Source: UBA1205 sp045598105
GTDB taxonomy: Bacteria > Bacteroidota > Bacteroidia > Bacteroidales > WCHB1-69
Assembly: GCA_045598105.1 (NCBI GenBank)
Contig: JAZLLK010000019.1
Location: 1 to 13,251 of the forward strand
Length of the DNA stretch: 13,251 nucleotides
Direction of reading: 5' to 3'
Shown here: in pieces, positions 7,494-13,251 of the stretch
Layout: each line of letters begins with the position of its first letter
Position numbering within the stretch: position 1 is the stretch's first letter
Notes under the pieces: model-generated
What the model saw: only the letters and a program-made list of their open reading frames with translations
The model's database searches: none
Told to the model about the DNA's origin: nothing
Position numbers and translations under genes: made by a program

Positions 7494-7537
7494 TAAAAAA
7501 AATGCTCACGTTCTCATATATAGAGGAACATGAGCAT
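7494..7537 (-). terminator. Terminator after the C69 dipeptidase gene
   Basis: On the minus strand ATGCTCATGTTC (7537-7526) pairs with GAACGTGAGCAT (7513-7502): a 12-base stem with one G-U pair, followed by eight T (7501-7494). It ends the DUF6913-dipeptidase operon directly before rnz. Confidence 0.88.
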
Positions 7538-7545
7538 ATATTATG

Positions 7546-9294
7546 TTATTTACTTTTATCTATAACATTATCACCTGCATCGTCTATAATCATTTTATAG
7601 AACCATCCCGGGTATTCGGGTTGCATAGGGAAAGCGGAATAATTGGGCTGATAACCGTTGTTTTCAAATTTTCCGTCTTTTTCTTTCTTTATATTGCCGT
7701 CAATATATTTTACCAGCAGGTATTCCGAAAGGTTAGTCCATTCTTTGAACATTCTTTCGGCCTGTTTGCCTGAAAATTTATTCAATTCCACTATGGCAGC
7801 TTCAGGATTTTGGTTATAATGCTGAGCCAGTACAGGTGACTGCTCTTCCACCAGCTTTACAAAATCGGTTTCGAGGCTGTTTTGCACCTTTTGTATATCT
7901 GCTATCATGGCATTGTAGCGGGAATAGGCAAAATTACTTACGCGATTGAACAGCCAGAAAGCGGAGGTATTGGAATAGGTCATCATATTGCCGTTGCCTT
8001 CCATAAAGCAGCGGGGTATTTTGGTAATTCCGCAAAACATAGGCACATAGCAGGTGCTATAGGTATCATCTACGCCAAACCACAATATACCGCCCACAGG
8101 GTTAGGATATTGGCTGCGGCATTGAGCCACAAACGAGAATCCTGTTTGCTGGGTAGAGGTGGCACGTTCGTGCACATAGGCTTTACCTTCATATTGCCAG
8201 TTCATGGGTCTCCAGCGGTAAGGACATTCATACGGGCCGGCACCTTTATCTTTGGTCATATCCATGGAGGTACCTTCGTAGTGGTCACGCATAAGGGCCA
8301 TTACATCCTGTACACTCAGTTTTTGGGCGGGTTTTATCCACAAGGGCATTTTATGTGATAAATTATCACCGCGAGCGTAATCTTCGTAATGGGCAGCTTC
8401 GGCTTTATTAATACGCATAAACGCGGCCCACACTCTGGCTTCGCAACCTCGGGCACCACTAAAAGTAAGCGGAGCATATACATCGGCAAAGCTGAATTCC
8501 TCGTCGGAGCCGGAGAATATGCCTATGGCTCTGGCATAGGATATTACATCATAAGCATACACCACTTCTACCGAAGAATTGAATATTTTAGACAGGTTTT
8601 TGGAGCTTATTACCTTTTTACCGTCTTCTTTAGGGATATTGGTAATACGGGCCTGGTTGGCGTGGCCACCTACATAGCCGTCAGGAATACGCATGGCTAC
8701 CCACACGGCGCCTTTGGTATTACGTTTAGGATCAGGATTGCCTTTTTTATCGGTTATTTTTTGGCCTTTGCCTATAAGGTCCATTACCCACACTTCGTTA
8801 GGGTCGGCTATGGAGAAAGACTCTCCCTCGCTGGCATAACCGTATTTGGTAAGCAGTTCGGACATTATTTTTATGGCTTCACGGGCTGTTTTGGCACGCT
8901 GAAGGGTAATGTATATAAGGCTGCCATAGTCTATAATACCATCTTTATCACACAATTCTTCACGACCGCCATAGGTAGTTTCGGCTATTACCAACTGGTG
9001 CTCGTTCATGTTACCTACTACGGAGTAGGTTTTAAGTGCCTGTTCTATTTGGCCCAGCTTACGCCCCGTATCCCACTCATATATATCCATCATGGTGCCG
9101 GCGGGATAAGTAGCGGCAGGCCTGTAATACAATTCACCATACAATGTGTGGGAGTCGGCTGCATAGGTTACAAAATTGGAACCGTCTTTGGAAGCGCCTT
9201 TGGTTACCAAAAAATTAGTACAGGCTTCAGCTACTCCGCCCACTAATAATAACATGGCAGTAAGCGATAAATAAATTAAATTCTTGTTGTTCAT
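7546..9294 (-). CDS. C69-family dipeptidase, exported
   Basis: This 582-residue protein matches peptidase family C69 (PepD-like dipeptidases of the Ntn-hydrolase fold). Residues 1-24 form a signal peptide with a Leu/Val-rich core. The next residue is Cys25 in ACTNFLVTKGASKDGSNF, the position and motif of the family's N-terminal nucleophile, so signal cleavage would expose the catalytic cysteine. Other family-like blocks are YAADSHTLYGELYY, ANTYGG-like ETTYGGREEL, GYASEGESFSIADPNEVWVMDLIGKG and VWVAMRIPDGYVGGHANQARI. It probably hydrolyses dipeptides in the periplasm or at the cell surface (inference from the signal peptide). It starts 12 bases after the DUF6913-like gene and very likely shares its promoter. 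A strong terminator follows. The ending EAC is not a typical lipobox, so I do not call it a lipoprotein. Confidence 0.93.
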   Translation of the reverse strand: MNNKNLIYLSLTAMLLLVGGVAEACTNFLVTKGASKDGSNFVTYAADSHTLYGELYYRPAATYPAGTMMDIYEWDTGRKLGQIEQALKTYSVVGNMNEHQLVIAETTYGGREELCDKDGIIDYGSLIYITLQRAKTAREAIKIMSELLTKYGYASEGESFSIADPNEVWVMDLIGKGQKITDKKGNPDPKRNTKGAVWVAMRIPDGYVGGHANQARITNIPKEDGKKVISSKNLSKIFNSSVEVVYAYDVISYARAIGIFSGSDEEFSFADVYAPLTFSGARGCEARVWAAFMRINKAEAAHYEDYARGDNLSHKMPLWIKPAQKLSVQDVMALMRDHYEGTSMDMTKDKGAGPYECPYRWRPMNWQYEGKAYVHERATSTQQTGFSFVAQCRSQYPNPVGGILWFGVDDTYSTCYVPMFCGITKIPRCFMEGNGNMMTYSNTSAFWLFNRVSNFAYSRYNAMIADIQKVQNSLETDFVKLVEEQSPVLAQHYNQNPEAAIVELNKFSGKQAERMFKEWTNLSEYLLVKYIDGNIKKEKDGKFENNGYQPNYSAFPMQPEYPGWFYKMIIDDAGDNVIDKSK

Positions 9295-9306
9295 ATTGTA
9301 TATGTT

Positions 9307-9846
9307 TTAATGATTTGCCAATTGTAATAAATATTTTTGTACCTGTGCCAAATACTGTGACGGCATACATGCCTCATCTACCTGCACTACTATGTGATAA
9401 TCATGTATGCAGGCGGCACTTCGGCCCACACGCAGGGCTGCTTTAATATGTGATTTCATTATAAGCGACTCCACTATAGGGTTGCTGTCAGCATCTATTA
9501 ATATATCATAAGCTTTATGCTGCAGCCGCCTTTGCAACTCGGGAATAAGCTTACCGACCAATGAAAAATGATGCATAAACACAAAGGTAACCTGAGGTGG
9601 CAGGGTAACGCCTTTGGGCATTTTTTGATGAATGTAGCAATACACATCTCTTTGCGCCGCATGAGCGGCCTGCCATGCCAATACATCAGCTTGCAAGACA
9701 TTCCACTGCTCCACATGAGCACATGACAGGCACAAAGCTATGCTTTGTGCCTGCTCCACAGCACATATTACCGCTGTGGTAGCAGCATGATGATGGCGAA
9801 AATTCACCATTTGCCTTTTTTGTTGCCTCCTTTTTATCAGCCCCAT
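9307..9846 (-). CDS. DUF6913-like protein of unknown function
   Basis: This 179-residue cytosolic protein resembles the DUF6913 family found in Bacteroidales: an opening basic segment (MGLIKRRQQKRQ), a central region with VYCYIHQKMPKG, and the characteristic block AYDILIDADSNP followed by SHIKAALRVGR. The function is not known. I chose the ATG at 9846 rather than the upstream in-frame TTG at 9915, because a perfect -7 element lies between them (9877-9870) and would start transcription after 9915. The ATG is also preceded by a weak AAGG. The gene is first in an operon with the C69 dipeptidase, 12 bases apart. Residues such as CLSCAH and HHH are present but do not form a metal site I recognise. 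The family assignment is from memory of the conserved block and should be taken as probable. Confidence 0.8.
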   Translation of the reverse strand: MGLIKRRQQKRQMVNFRHHHAATTAVICAVEQAQSIALCLSCAHVEQWNVLQADVLAWQAAHAAQRDVYCYIHQKMPKGVTLPPQVTFVFMHHFSLVGKLIPELQRRLQHKAYDILIDADSNPIVESLIMKSHIKAALRVGRSAACIHDYHIVVQVDEACMPSQYLAQVQKYLLQLANH

Positions 9847-9869
9847 ATTACCTTGATAGAATAATTTGG

Positions 9870-9877
9870 CAAAGATA
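9870..9877 (-). promoter_or_regulatory. -7 element for the DUF6913-C69 operon
   Basis: The minus strand reads TATCTTTG, an exact TAnnTTTG match, ending 23 bases before the ATG at 9846. It decides the start codon of that gene. A small palindrome (GAAAC, 4 bases, GTTTC at 9890-9903) lies just upstream and could be an operator, but it is short. Confidence 0.7.
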
Positions 9878-9913
9878 ACACTTTTTATTGAAACCGATGT
9901 TTCGGCAGATAAC

Positions 9914-9955
9914 AAAAAAACAATCCCTAAAAGAATAAGTTTCTTTTAGGGATTG
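9914..9955 (-). terminator. Terminator hairpin, copy A (after the outer-membrane protein unit)
   Basis: A 35-base element (9921-9955) has perfect 15-base arms (CAATCCCTAAAAGAA and its complement) and a 5-base loop. On the minus strand it is followed by seven T (9920-9914). It is the exact reverse complement of copy B at 11743-11777, although the sequence next to both copies (9956 on and 11778 on) has the same orientation. Confidence 0.9.
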
Positions 9956-10026
9956 TAAATAATACGTGCAACTACATCTGCGTTGGTTTTGCCGCAAGGC
10001 ATTTTGATAGTCTGTCCCGGTAAAAG
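9921..10026 (-). repeat. 106-base repeat, copy A: gene 3'-end remnant plus terminator
   Basis: This segment matches 11743-11848 as a direct repeat. Outside the hairpin, 59 of 68 aligned bases agree by hand count, including a perfect 34-base block (9980-10013 against 11802-11835). Read on the minus strand it codes TDYQNALRQNQR, the same ending as the lipoprotein at 11799-12257. Here it lies after the stop of the outer-membrane protein gene, in that gene's frame, and has no stop of its own after QNQR. Confidence 0.85.
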
Positions 10027-10030
10027 TATT

Positions 10031-10588
10031 TTACAACTTTAAATTCAAAAGTAATCCTGCTTTGTGAATATGCGGATTTACTACTGTCCGGCCAAACATA
10101 TATGCGTACTCATAATAAATACCTAAATCCAATTTAGGGCTTACATTGAAAACCAGTTCTCCCATAGCATCTGCATTAAAACAGAACAGACCTATAGGAT
10201 AGGAATAATTTAACGATGATAACACATACTGATAATCGGTATTCACGCCTATTTTTCCTGACACCTTAAAAGAACATATCTTTAAAAAATCCACATACGT
10301 TCTCACTCCTACATTAAAAAAATTCATATAGGACATAATGGGAGCATTGACATTATGAGTGCTAAAGCCCTCTTTATCATACACATTGACAAAGGCAACC
10401 GACGCCAACACATCTAAATGGGGACATACTCCTAAAGCGTATTGACACTGTAAACTCATGCCGTTCATTGCCGAGCGATTGGCATAACCCATATAAATAC
10501 CGACACTATGTGTCAAATTATTGTTTTGACTGAACAATAATGCAGGAAACAACAATGCTACCGATAACATTAAAACTATTTTTTTCAT
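10031..10588 (-). CDS. Small outer-membrane beta-barrel-like protein
   Basis: This 185-residue protein starts with a signal peptide (MKKIVLMLSVALLFPALLFS/Q). The rest alternates polar and hydrophobic residues in stretches typical of 8-strand or 10-strand barrels: HSVGIYMGYAN, MSLQCQYALG, LDVLASVAFVNVY, FFNVGVRTYVDF, FKVSGKIGVNT, LDLGIYYEYAYMFG and the final KAGLLLNLKL. The ligand or role is unknown. It starts 15 bases after a lipoprotein gene and has a strong Shine-Dalgarno sequence, so it is the second gene of a two-gene unit and the pair may act together at the outer membrane (inference). Seven codons after its stop, in the same frame, the coding remnant of copy A (DYQNALRQNQR) begins, followed by the terminator. 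Confidence 0.8.
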   Translation of the reverse strand: MKKIVLMLSVALLFPALLFSQNNNLTHSVGIYMGYANRSAMNGMSLQCQYALGVCPHLDVLASVAFVNVYDKEGFSTHNVNAPIMSYMNFFNVGVRTYVDFLKICSFKVSGKIGVNTDYQYVLSSLNYSYPIGLFCFNADAMGELVFNVSPKLDLGIYYEYAYMFGRTVVNPHIHKAGLLLNLKL

Positions 10589-10603
10589 ATAAACCTCCTT
10601 TTT
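10589..10603 (-). promoter_or_regulatory. Strong Shine-Dalgarno at the lipoprotein/barrel junction
   Basis: The 15 bases between the stop at 10604 and the ATG at 10588 hold an A tract, AGGAGG (10599-10594) and a 5-base spacer. The junction at 12258-12275 has the same build. Most other genes in this window have no Shine-Dalgarno sequence, as is usual for Bacteroidota. Confidence 0.75.
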
Positions 10604-11503
10604 TTAACCTTTTCTAATAGATAATATATATGTTCTGCTTGTGCTATGACCCATATCCAAAATATTAAATTCAGATGTCCATCTTATATATTGTAACCCA
10701 CACATTGCAGAATAGGGTCTATATGTATAACCACTCTTTGTTCCGCCATCATATTGGTCAGTTATGTATTGTAACCCTGCATTGGTTCTGTTTTTTCTAT
10801 AAGAACCATCATAAGTATCGTAACCGATTTCTACTGCCGGAACAGAAATTGCGCACAGCTTGTGCGTTTTTACCAACAATGAAAAATATATTGCTGCTCT
10901 TTGGTAAACAATTTTACATTTCACATCACATGTTCCGCTATATGTAACGGTTCTTTTTAACACATCTGACCTTTGTTCATTTACAATAACATTATGTTCG
11001 CTTTGCTCGTATCCATAAAGTATATCCAACACATTTTCATCAAAATTATAAAAACCCTCACTGCTTCCACTTAATATATTGAATACTTCAACCTGCTCAC
11101 TTGTAAAATCCAATTTAAAAATATAATCACCTATTTGCACGACTCCATCGGGATTAAGAATTGTTGCCAACAAATCATCATCTAAACCTAATGTTTCCCG
11201 TACGTCTTCTGACAAATATCGTCTCATGGAATAAAAATTCAAATTTTCTTCAAACAATGCAAAGCAACTATCACCCCAACTATTCAAACTATCTATTGCT
11301 TCAGTATAGCTATCAACACTTGCAAAATTTATCCATGCATAATTTGAAATGTCTGATATGTTTTTTTGAACTTTATGACATACTGAAACATTTTTTACTT
11401 TATAAATACATCCTTCTGTTCCGCTGTTCAAGGTGAAATAATCTTCTTTTTTACACCCCGCAAGCACTAACACGGCAAACAGGACTATAGTAGCGAATTT
11501 CAT
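10604..11503 (-). CDS. Lipoprotein of unknown function (299 aa)
   Basis: I do not recognise the family. With the ATG at 11503 the protein begins MKFATIVLFAVLVLAGC, a signal peptide with a canonical lipobox (LAGC, Cys17). The residues KKED follow, a charged stretch that may help surface export in Bacteroidota (weak). The mature part is rich in Ser, Tyr and Asp and has several Cys, for example CDVKCKIVYQ. An in-frame ATG at 11584 would add 27 residues coded mostly by an 11-base tandem repeat. That extension would put a Lys-rich stretch ahead of the signal peptide, so I prefer 11503. A -7 element at 11630-11623 can serve either start. The gene is first in a two-gene unit with the small barrel protein. 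Confidence 0.8.
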   Translation of the reverse strand: MKFATIVLFAVLVLAGCKKEDYFTLNSGTEGCIYKVKNVSVCHKVQKNISDISNYAWINFASVDSYTEAIDSLNSWGDSCFALFEENLNFYSMRRYLSEDVRETLGLDDDLLATILNPDGVVQIGDYIFKLDFTSEQVEVFNILSGSSEGFYNFDENVLDILYGYEQSEHNVIVNEQRSDVLKRTVTYSGTCDVKCKIVYQRAAIYFSLLVKTHKLCAISVPAVEIGYDTYDGSYRKNRTNAGLQYITDQYDGGTKSGYTYRPYSAMCGLQYIRWTSEFNILDMGHSTSRTYILSIRKG

Positions 11504-11535
11504 AGGAAAAACTATTTTAAGCCCGCCTTTACAAT

Positions 11536-11579
11536 GTTTCTTTGTCGTTTCTTTGTCGTTTCTTTGTCGTTTCTTTGTT
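11536..11579. repeat. Four 11-base tandem repeats before the lipoprotein start
   Basis: The plus strand has GTTTCTTTGTC at 11536-11546, 11547-11557 and 11558-11568, then a copy with one change (final T) at 11569-11579. They lie between the -7 element and the likely start codon at 11503, so they would be in the 5' leader, or in the coding part if the ATG at 11584 is used. The unit length is not a multiple of three. Confidence 0.9.
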
Positions 11580-11622
11580 GTCATGTTAAAATGTTTTTAA
11601 TTAATGATTATTTTTAATGCGA

Positions 11623-11630
11623 CAAAGATA
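11623..11630 (-). promoter_or_regulatory. -7 element for the lipoprotein/barrel unit
   Basis: The minus strand reads TATCTTTG, an exact TAnnTTTG match, 38 bases before the ATG at 11584 and 119 bases before the ATG at 11503. Its extended form TATCTTTGTCG differs by one base from the plus-strand form of the nearby 11-base repeats, which lie in the opposite orientation. Confidence 0.65.
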
Positions 11631-11734
11631 CAACATTTTTTCTTATTATCACTTAGCATTTTATCGTTTTTTTTGGCAAATTCTACTGAAATGCAATATT
11701 TTTATATTATGTTACGGTGTTTCTTACCCCCCCC

Positions 11735-11777
11735 AAAAAAAACAATCCCTAAAAGAAACTTATTCTTTTAGGGATTG
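11735..11777 (-). terminator. Terminator hairpin, copy B (after the small lipoprotein)
   Basis: The 35-base element at 11743-11777 has perfect 15-base arms and a 5-base loop. On the minus strand it is followed by eight T and then eight G (11742-11727). It ends the metallopeptidase-lipoprotein unit. Confidence 0.9.
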
Positions 11778-11848
11778 TAAATAATACTTGCGGATACGTC
11801 AGCGTTGGTTTTGCCGCAAGGCATTTTGATAGTCTTCCTCGGTAAGGG
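11743..11848 (-). repeat. 106-base repeat, copy B: 3' end of small lipoprotein gene plus terminator
   Basis: This is the partner of 9921-10026. Here the coding part is the real C-terminus of the lipoprotein (TEEDYQNALRQNQR, stop TGA at 11801-11799), so this copy is probably the intact parent form. Confidence 0.85.
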
Positions 11849-12257
11849 TAAACACAAACACTACGTGATAAACATCGTTCCATTCCTCTTTATACCCGCT
11901 GCCCGTCCAGTCAAATATATTATTAGTAATTACTTCTTTATTAGACAGAGAGTGAACTATTTCACAATTTTCTCCATACTCTATTTTTACACTATCCTTC
12001 CATACTTTCCAAGCATTTACTTGAGGCACACCCAAATCATGTATGCTGCATATTTTCACCCTTTTGTTTTTAGGTATATAATATTTCTCTTTTACTGTTG
12101 TATCGGAATATTTTAACAATGGTACTATGCAAATATCAACAGAAGACCTGTTCTCCACCTCAAACTCTCCTAACGTATAACGATCCTTATATACGTGGCA
12201 TGAAAAACACACTAATAACAAAATACAACTTACTAATACTCTTACTATACTTTTCAT
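11799..12257 (-). CDS. Small lipoprotein of unknown function (152 aa)
   Basis: I do not recognise the family. The protein begins MKSIVRVLVSCILLLVCFSC, a signal peptide ending at a plausible Bacteroidota lipobox (Cys20, preceded by F-S). The mature part is about 130 residues of mixed beta character (FEVENRSSVDICIVPLL, KEKYYIPKNKRVKICSI, DVYHVVFVFTLTEEDY), like small lipoproteins with a beta-sandwich fold. It ends DYQNALRQNQR, whose coding DNA recurs at 9980-10013. It starts 18 bases after the metallopeptidase stop with a strong AGGAGG (12268-12263), so the two are one unit. It could be an accessory or immunity-like partner of the protease, but only the gene order suggests this. Confidence 0.8.
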   Translation of the reverse strand: MKSIVRVLVSCILLLVCFSCHVYKDRYTLGEFEVENRSSVDICIVPLLKYSDTTVKEKYYIPKNKRVKICSIHDLGVPQVNAWKVWKDSVKIEYGENCEIVHSLSNKEVITNNIFDWTGSGYKEEWNDVYHVVFVFTLTEEDYQNALRQNQR

Positions 12258-12275
12258 ATTTACCTCCTTTTTTTT
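12258..12275 (-). promoter_or_regulatory. Strong Shine-Dalgarno at the metallopeptidase/lipoprotein junction
   Basis: An A tract followed by AGGAGG (12268-12263) and a 5-base spacer precedes the ATG at 12257. The layout and spacing are the same as at 10589-10603. Confidence 0.75.
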
Positions 12276-13251
12276 TTAAAACATTGACATATTATAATAT
12301 AAAACTAACAAACTATCTATTTGGCTATTGGTTGTACCATGCCTTTTATTTGCCTTTAACATTGATTTTAGTGATGCTAAATTGGTAGTATTCCCTAATA
12401 TTAAATTTTGGATTTCTAAAATAGAATAACCGCTTATCATATCATTAGGATACATTATAGAACTATCCCGCTGATTATAGTTATCTATTAAATCAGCAAA
12501 CACAGGTGTATAGTAATCCGGCTCCAAATTAACTATATAATAGCGGGGGTACCAATTCTGTCGGCATCCATTATCATGATTATAATTCAAATTATATTGT
12601 GATAATTCCACATTATAATGATGATTTGTTAATGCCCATGCAACAACTTGAGCCCAACTTTCTTTAATAAAAGTATTCACTTGATTAAATTTGGTATTTC
12701 CAACGTACTTTTTATGGACCATATGACCCAATTCATGAGTTGTAATTCCATATATATCATTAGTATTTTGCTGTATTCCATTGTTTTTATACCCCCATAT
12801 TTTAATATTAGGGAATACGCCAAATACATTCCACTTATCAATATACATACCTTCCGAACTTTCGCAAGGCTCGTGATAATAACTTATTTTTGTTTTTCCT
12901 ACTGATAAAATTGGTCGTCTCAACCCTAAATTATTGCCATAATAATGCTTCATAGCTGCACTATGTATAGTAGCATACGAAAGCGGTTTTCCACCGGATA
13001 TATCCAAATTCCAATGCATCTTTTGCTTAGGACCATTGTAATAGGCCTGTCCCCATGCACCTTCACGTATATCCCAATAAGCTCTTTCCCATTTTATGGC
13101 ATAATTAACAGCATATTTAAAACTTTTATTTACCGTACAATAACCGTAAGCATCGGTAATACCGCTTGCCGTTTTGGTACAATAACGGGCGGTTACCTTG
13201 GCCCCCTGAACAGGAATGTAATCTTCCACCACATCATCATACACTCTTATG
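12276..13251 (-). CDS. Zinc metallopeptidase (HELGH) with Ig-like/CnaB-like segment, 5' end outside window
   Basis: The frame is open to the right edge, so the start is not in the window. The GTG at 13244 is internal, because the codons before it (IR) continue the same strand pattern. The first visible part, IRVYDDVVEDYIPVQGAKV then SGITDAYGYC, resembles a carboxypeptidase-regulatory or CnaB-like beta-sandwich segment (PVxGAxV...GxTDxxG). About 140 residues later comes TTHELGHMVHKKY: HExxH supplies two zinc-binding His and the catalytic Glu. A Glu in KESWAQVVAWAL, 20 residues after the second His, is the expected third ligand of a gluzincin-type protease. The C-terminus (LYYNMSMF) has no T9SS tail. 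Export signals would be in the missing N-terminus. The substrate is unknown. It is followed, 18 bases on, by a small lipoprotein in the same unit. Confidence 0.82.
   Translation of the reverse strand, partial: IRVYDDVVEDYIPVQGAKVTARYCTKTASGITDAYGYCTVNKSFKYAVNYAIKWERAYWDIREGAWGQAYYNGPKQKMHWNLDISGGKPLSYATIHSAAMKHYYGNNLGLRRPILSVGKTKISYYHEPCESSEGMYIDKWNVFGVFPNIKIWGYKNNGIQQNTNDIYGITTHELGHMVHKKYVGNTKFNQVNTFIKESWAQVVAWALTNHHYNVELSQYNLNYNHDNGCRQNWYPRYYIVNLEPDYYTPVFADLIDNYNQRDSSIMYPNDMISGYSILEIQNLILGNTTNLASLKSMLKANKRHGTTNSQIDSLLVLYYNMSMF

Noticed and set aside
8389..9246. Long plus-strand open frame (285 codons) antisense to the C69 dipeptidase gene
   Set aside because: It mirrors a clearly coding gene on the other strand, and the product is rich in Gly/Tyr/Ile as expected for a shadow frame.
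9847..9915. N-terminal extension of the DUF6913-like protein from a TTG at 9915
   Set aside because: The best -7 element (9877-9870) lies inside the extension, so the transcript should begin after it.
11536..11579. Short regular repeats as a possible CRISPR array
   Set aside because: The 11-base units are directly adjacent with no spacers.
11727..11742. Run of eight C followed by eight A as a phase-variable tract
   Set aside because: It lies after a terminator and upstream of the next promoter by about 100 bases, so length changes would probably have little effect on expression.

Overview
The window looks like chromosomal DNA of a Bacteroidota species, probably an uncultured or sparsely studied Bacteroidales-type organism. 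Evidence: a C-terminal type IX secretion (T9SS) sorting tail, a peptidoglycan-recycling Mur ligase of the Bacteroidota type, a C69 dipeptidase, a DUF6913-like protein, and repeated matches to the Bacteroidota sigma factor -7 element TAnnTTTG placed 24-55 bases before start codons. Isoleucine is coded mainly by ATA, by my hand count 29 of 35 codons in pyrD. I saw no tRNA, rRNA, CRISPR array or transposase.

Layout. Positions 1-3100 hold two minus-strand secreted-protein genes in one operon: a beta-propeller protein with a T9SS tail, then, 7 bases on, a large protein with a glycosidase-like TIM barrel and beta-helix-like repeats that runs off the left edge. Positions 3101-3663 are mostly non-coding, with a decayed T9SS tail and a strong terminator. 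Positions 3664-9846 are the housekeeping part: a small unknown protein and an Mpl-type ligase (minus), pyrD (plus, divergent from the ligase), RNase Z (minus, convergent with pyrD and sharing a bidirectional terminator with it), then a DUF6913-like gene followed by a C69 dipeptidase (minus, one operon).

Positions 9921-13251 are an AT-rich accessory part of minus-strand cell-envelope genes arranged as two two-gene units. The upstream unit is a zinc metallopeptidase (cut by the right edge) plus a small lipoprotein. The downstream unit is a 299-residue lipoprotein plus a small outer-membrane barrel. Both units share the same gene-gene junction (A-tract, AGGAGG, 5-base spacer, ATG) and nearly the same 3' end: a piece coding for DYQNALRQNQR followed by a 35-base terminator hairpin. 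In the barrel unit that coding piece lies after the stop codon, and the hairpin is the exact reverse complement of the other copy while its flank keeps the same orientation. This duplicated module, with different genes between conserved edges, is the most unusual thing in the window. The lipoprotein gene of the downstream unit also has four 11-base tandem repeats just before its likely start codon.
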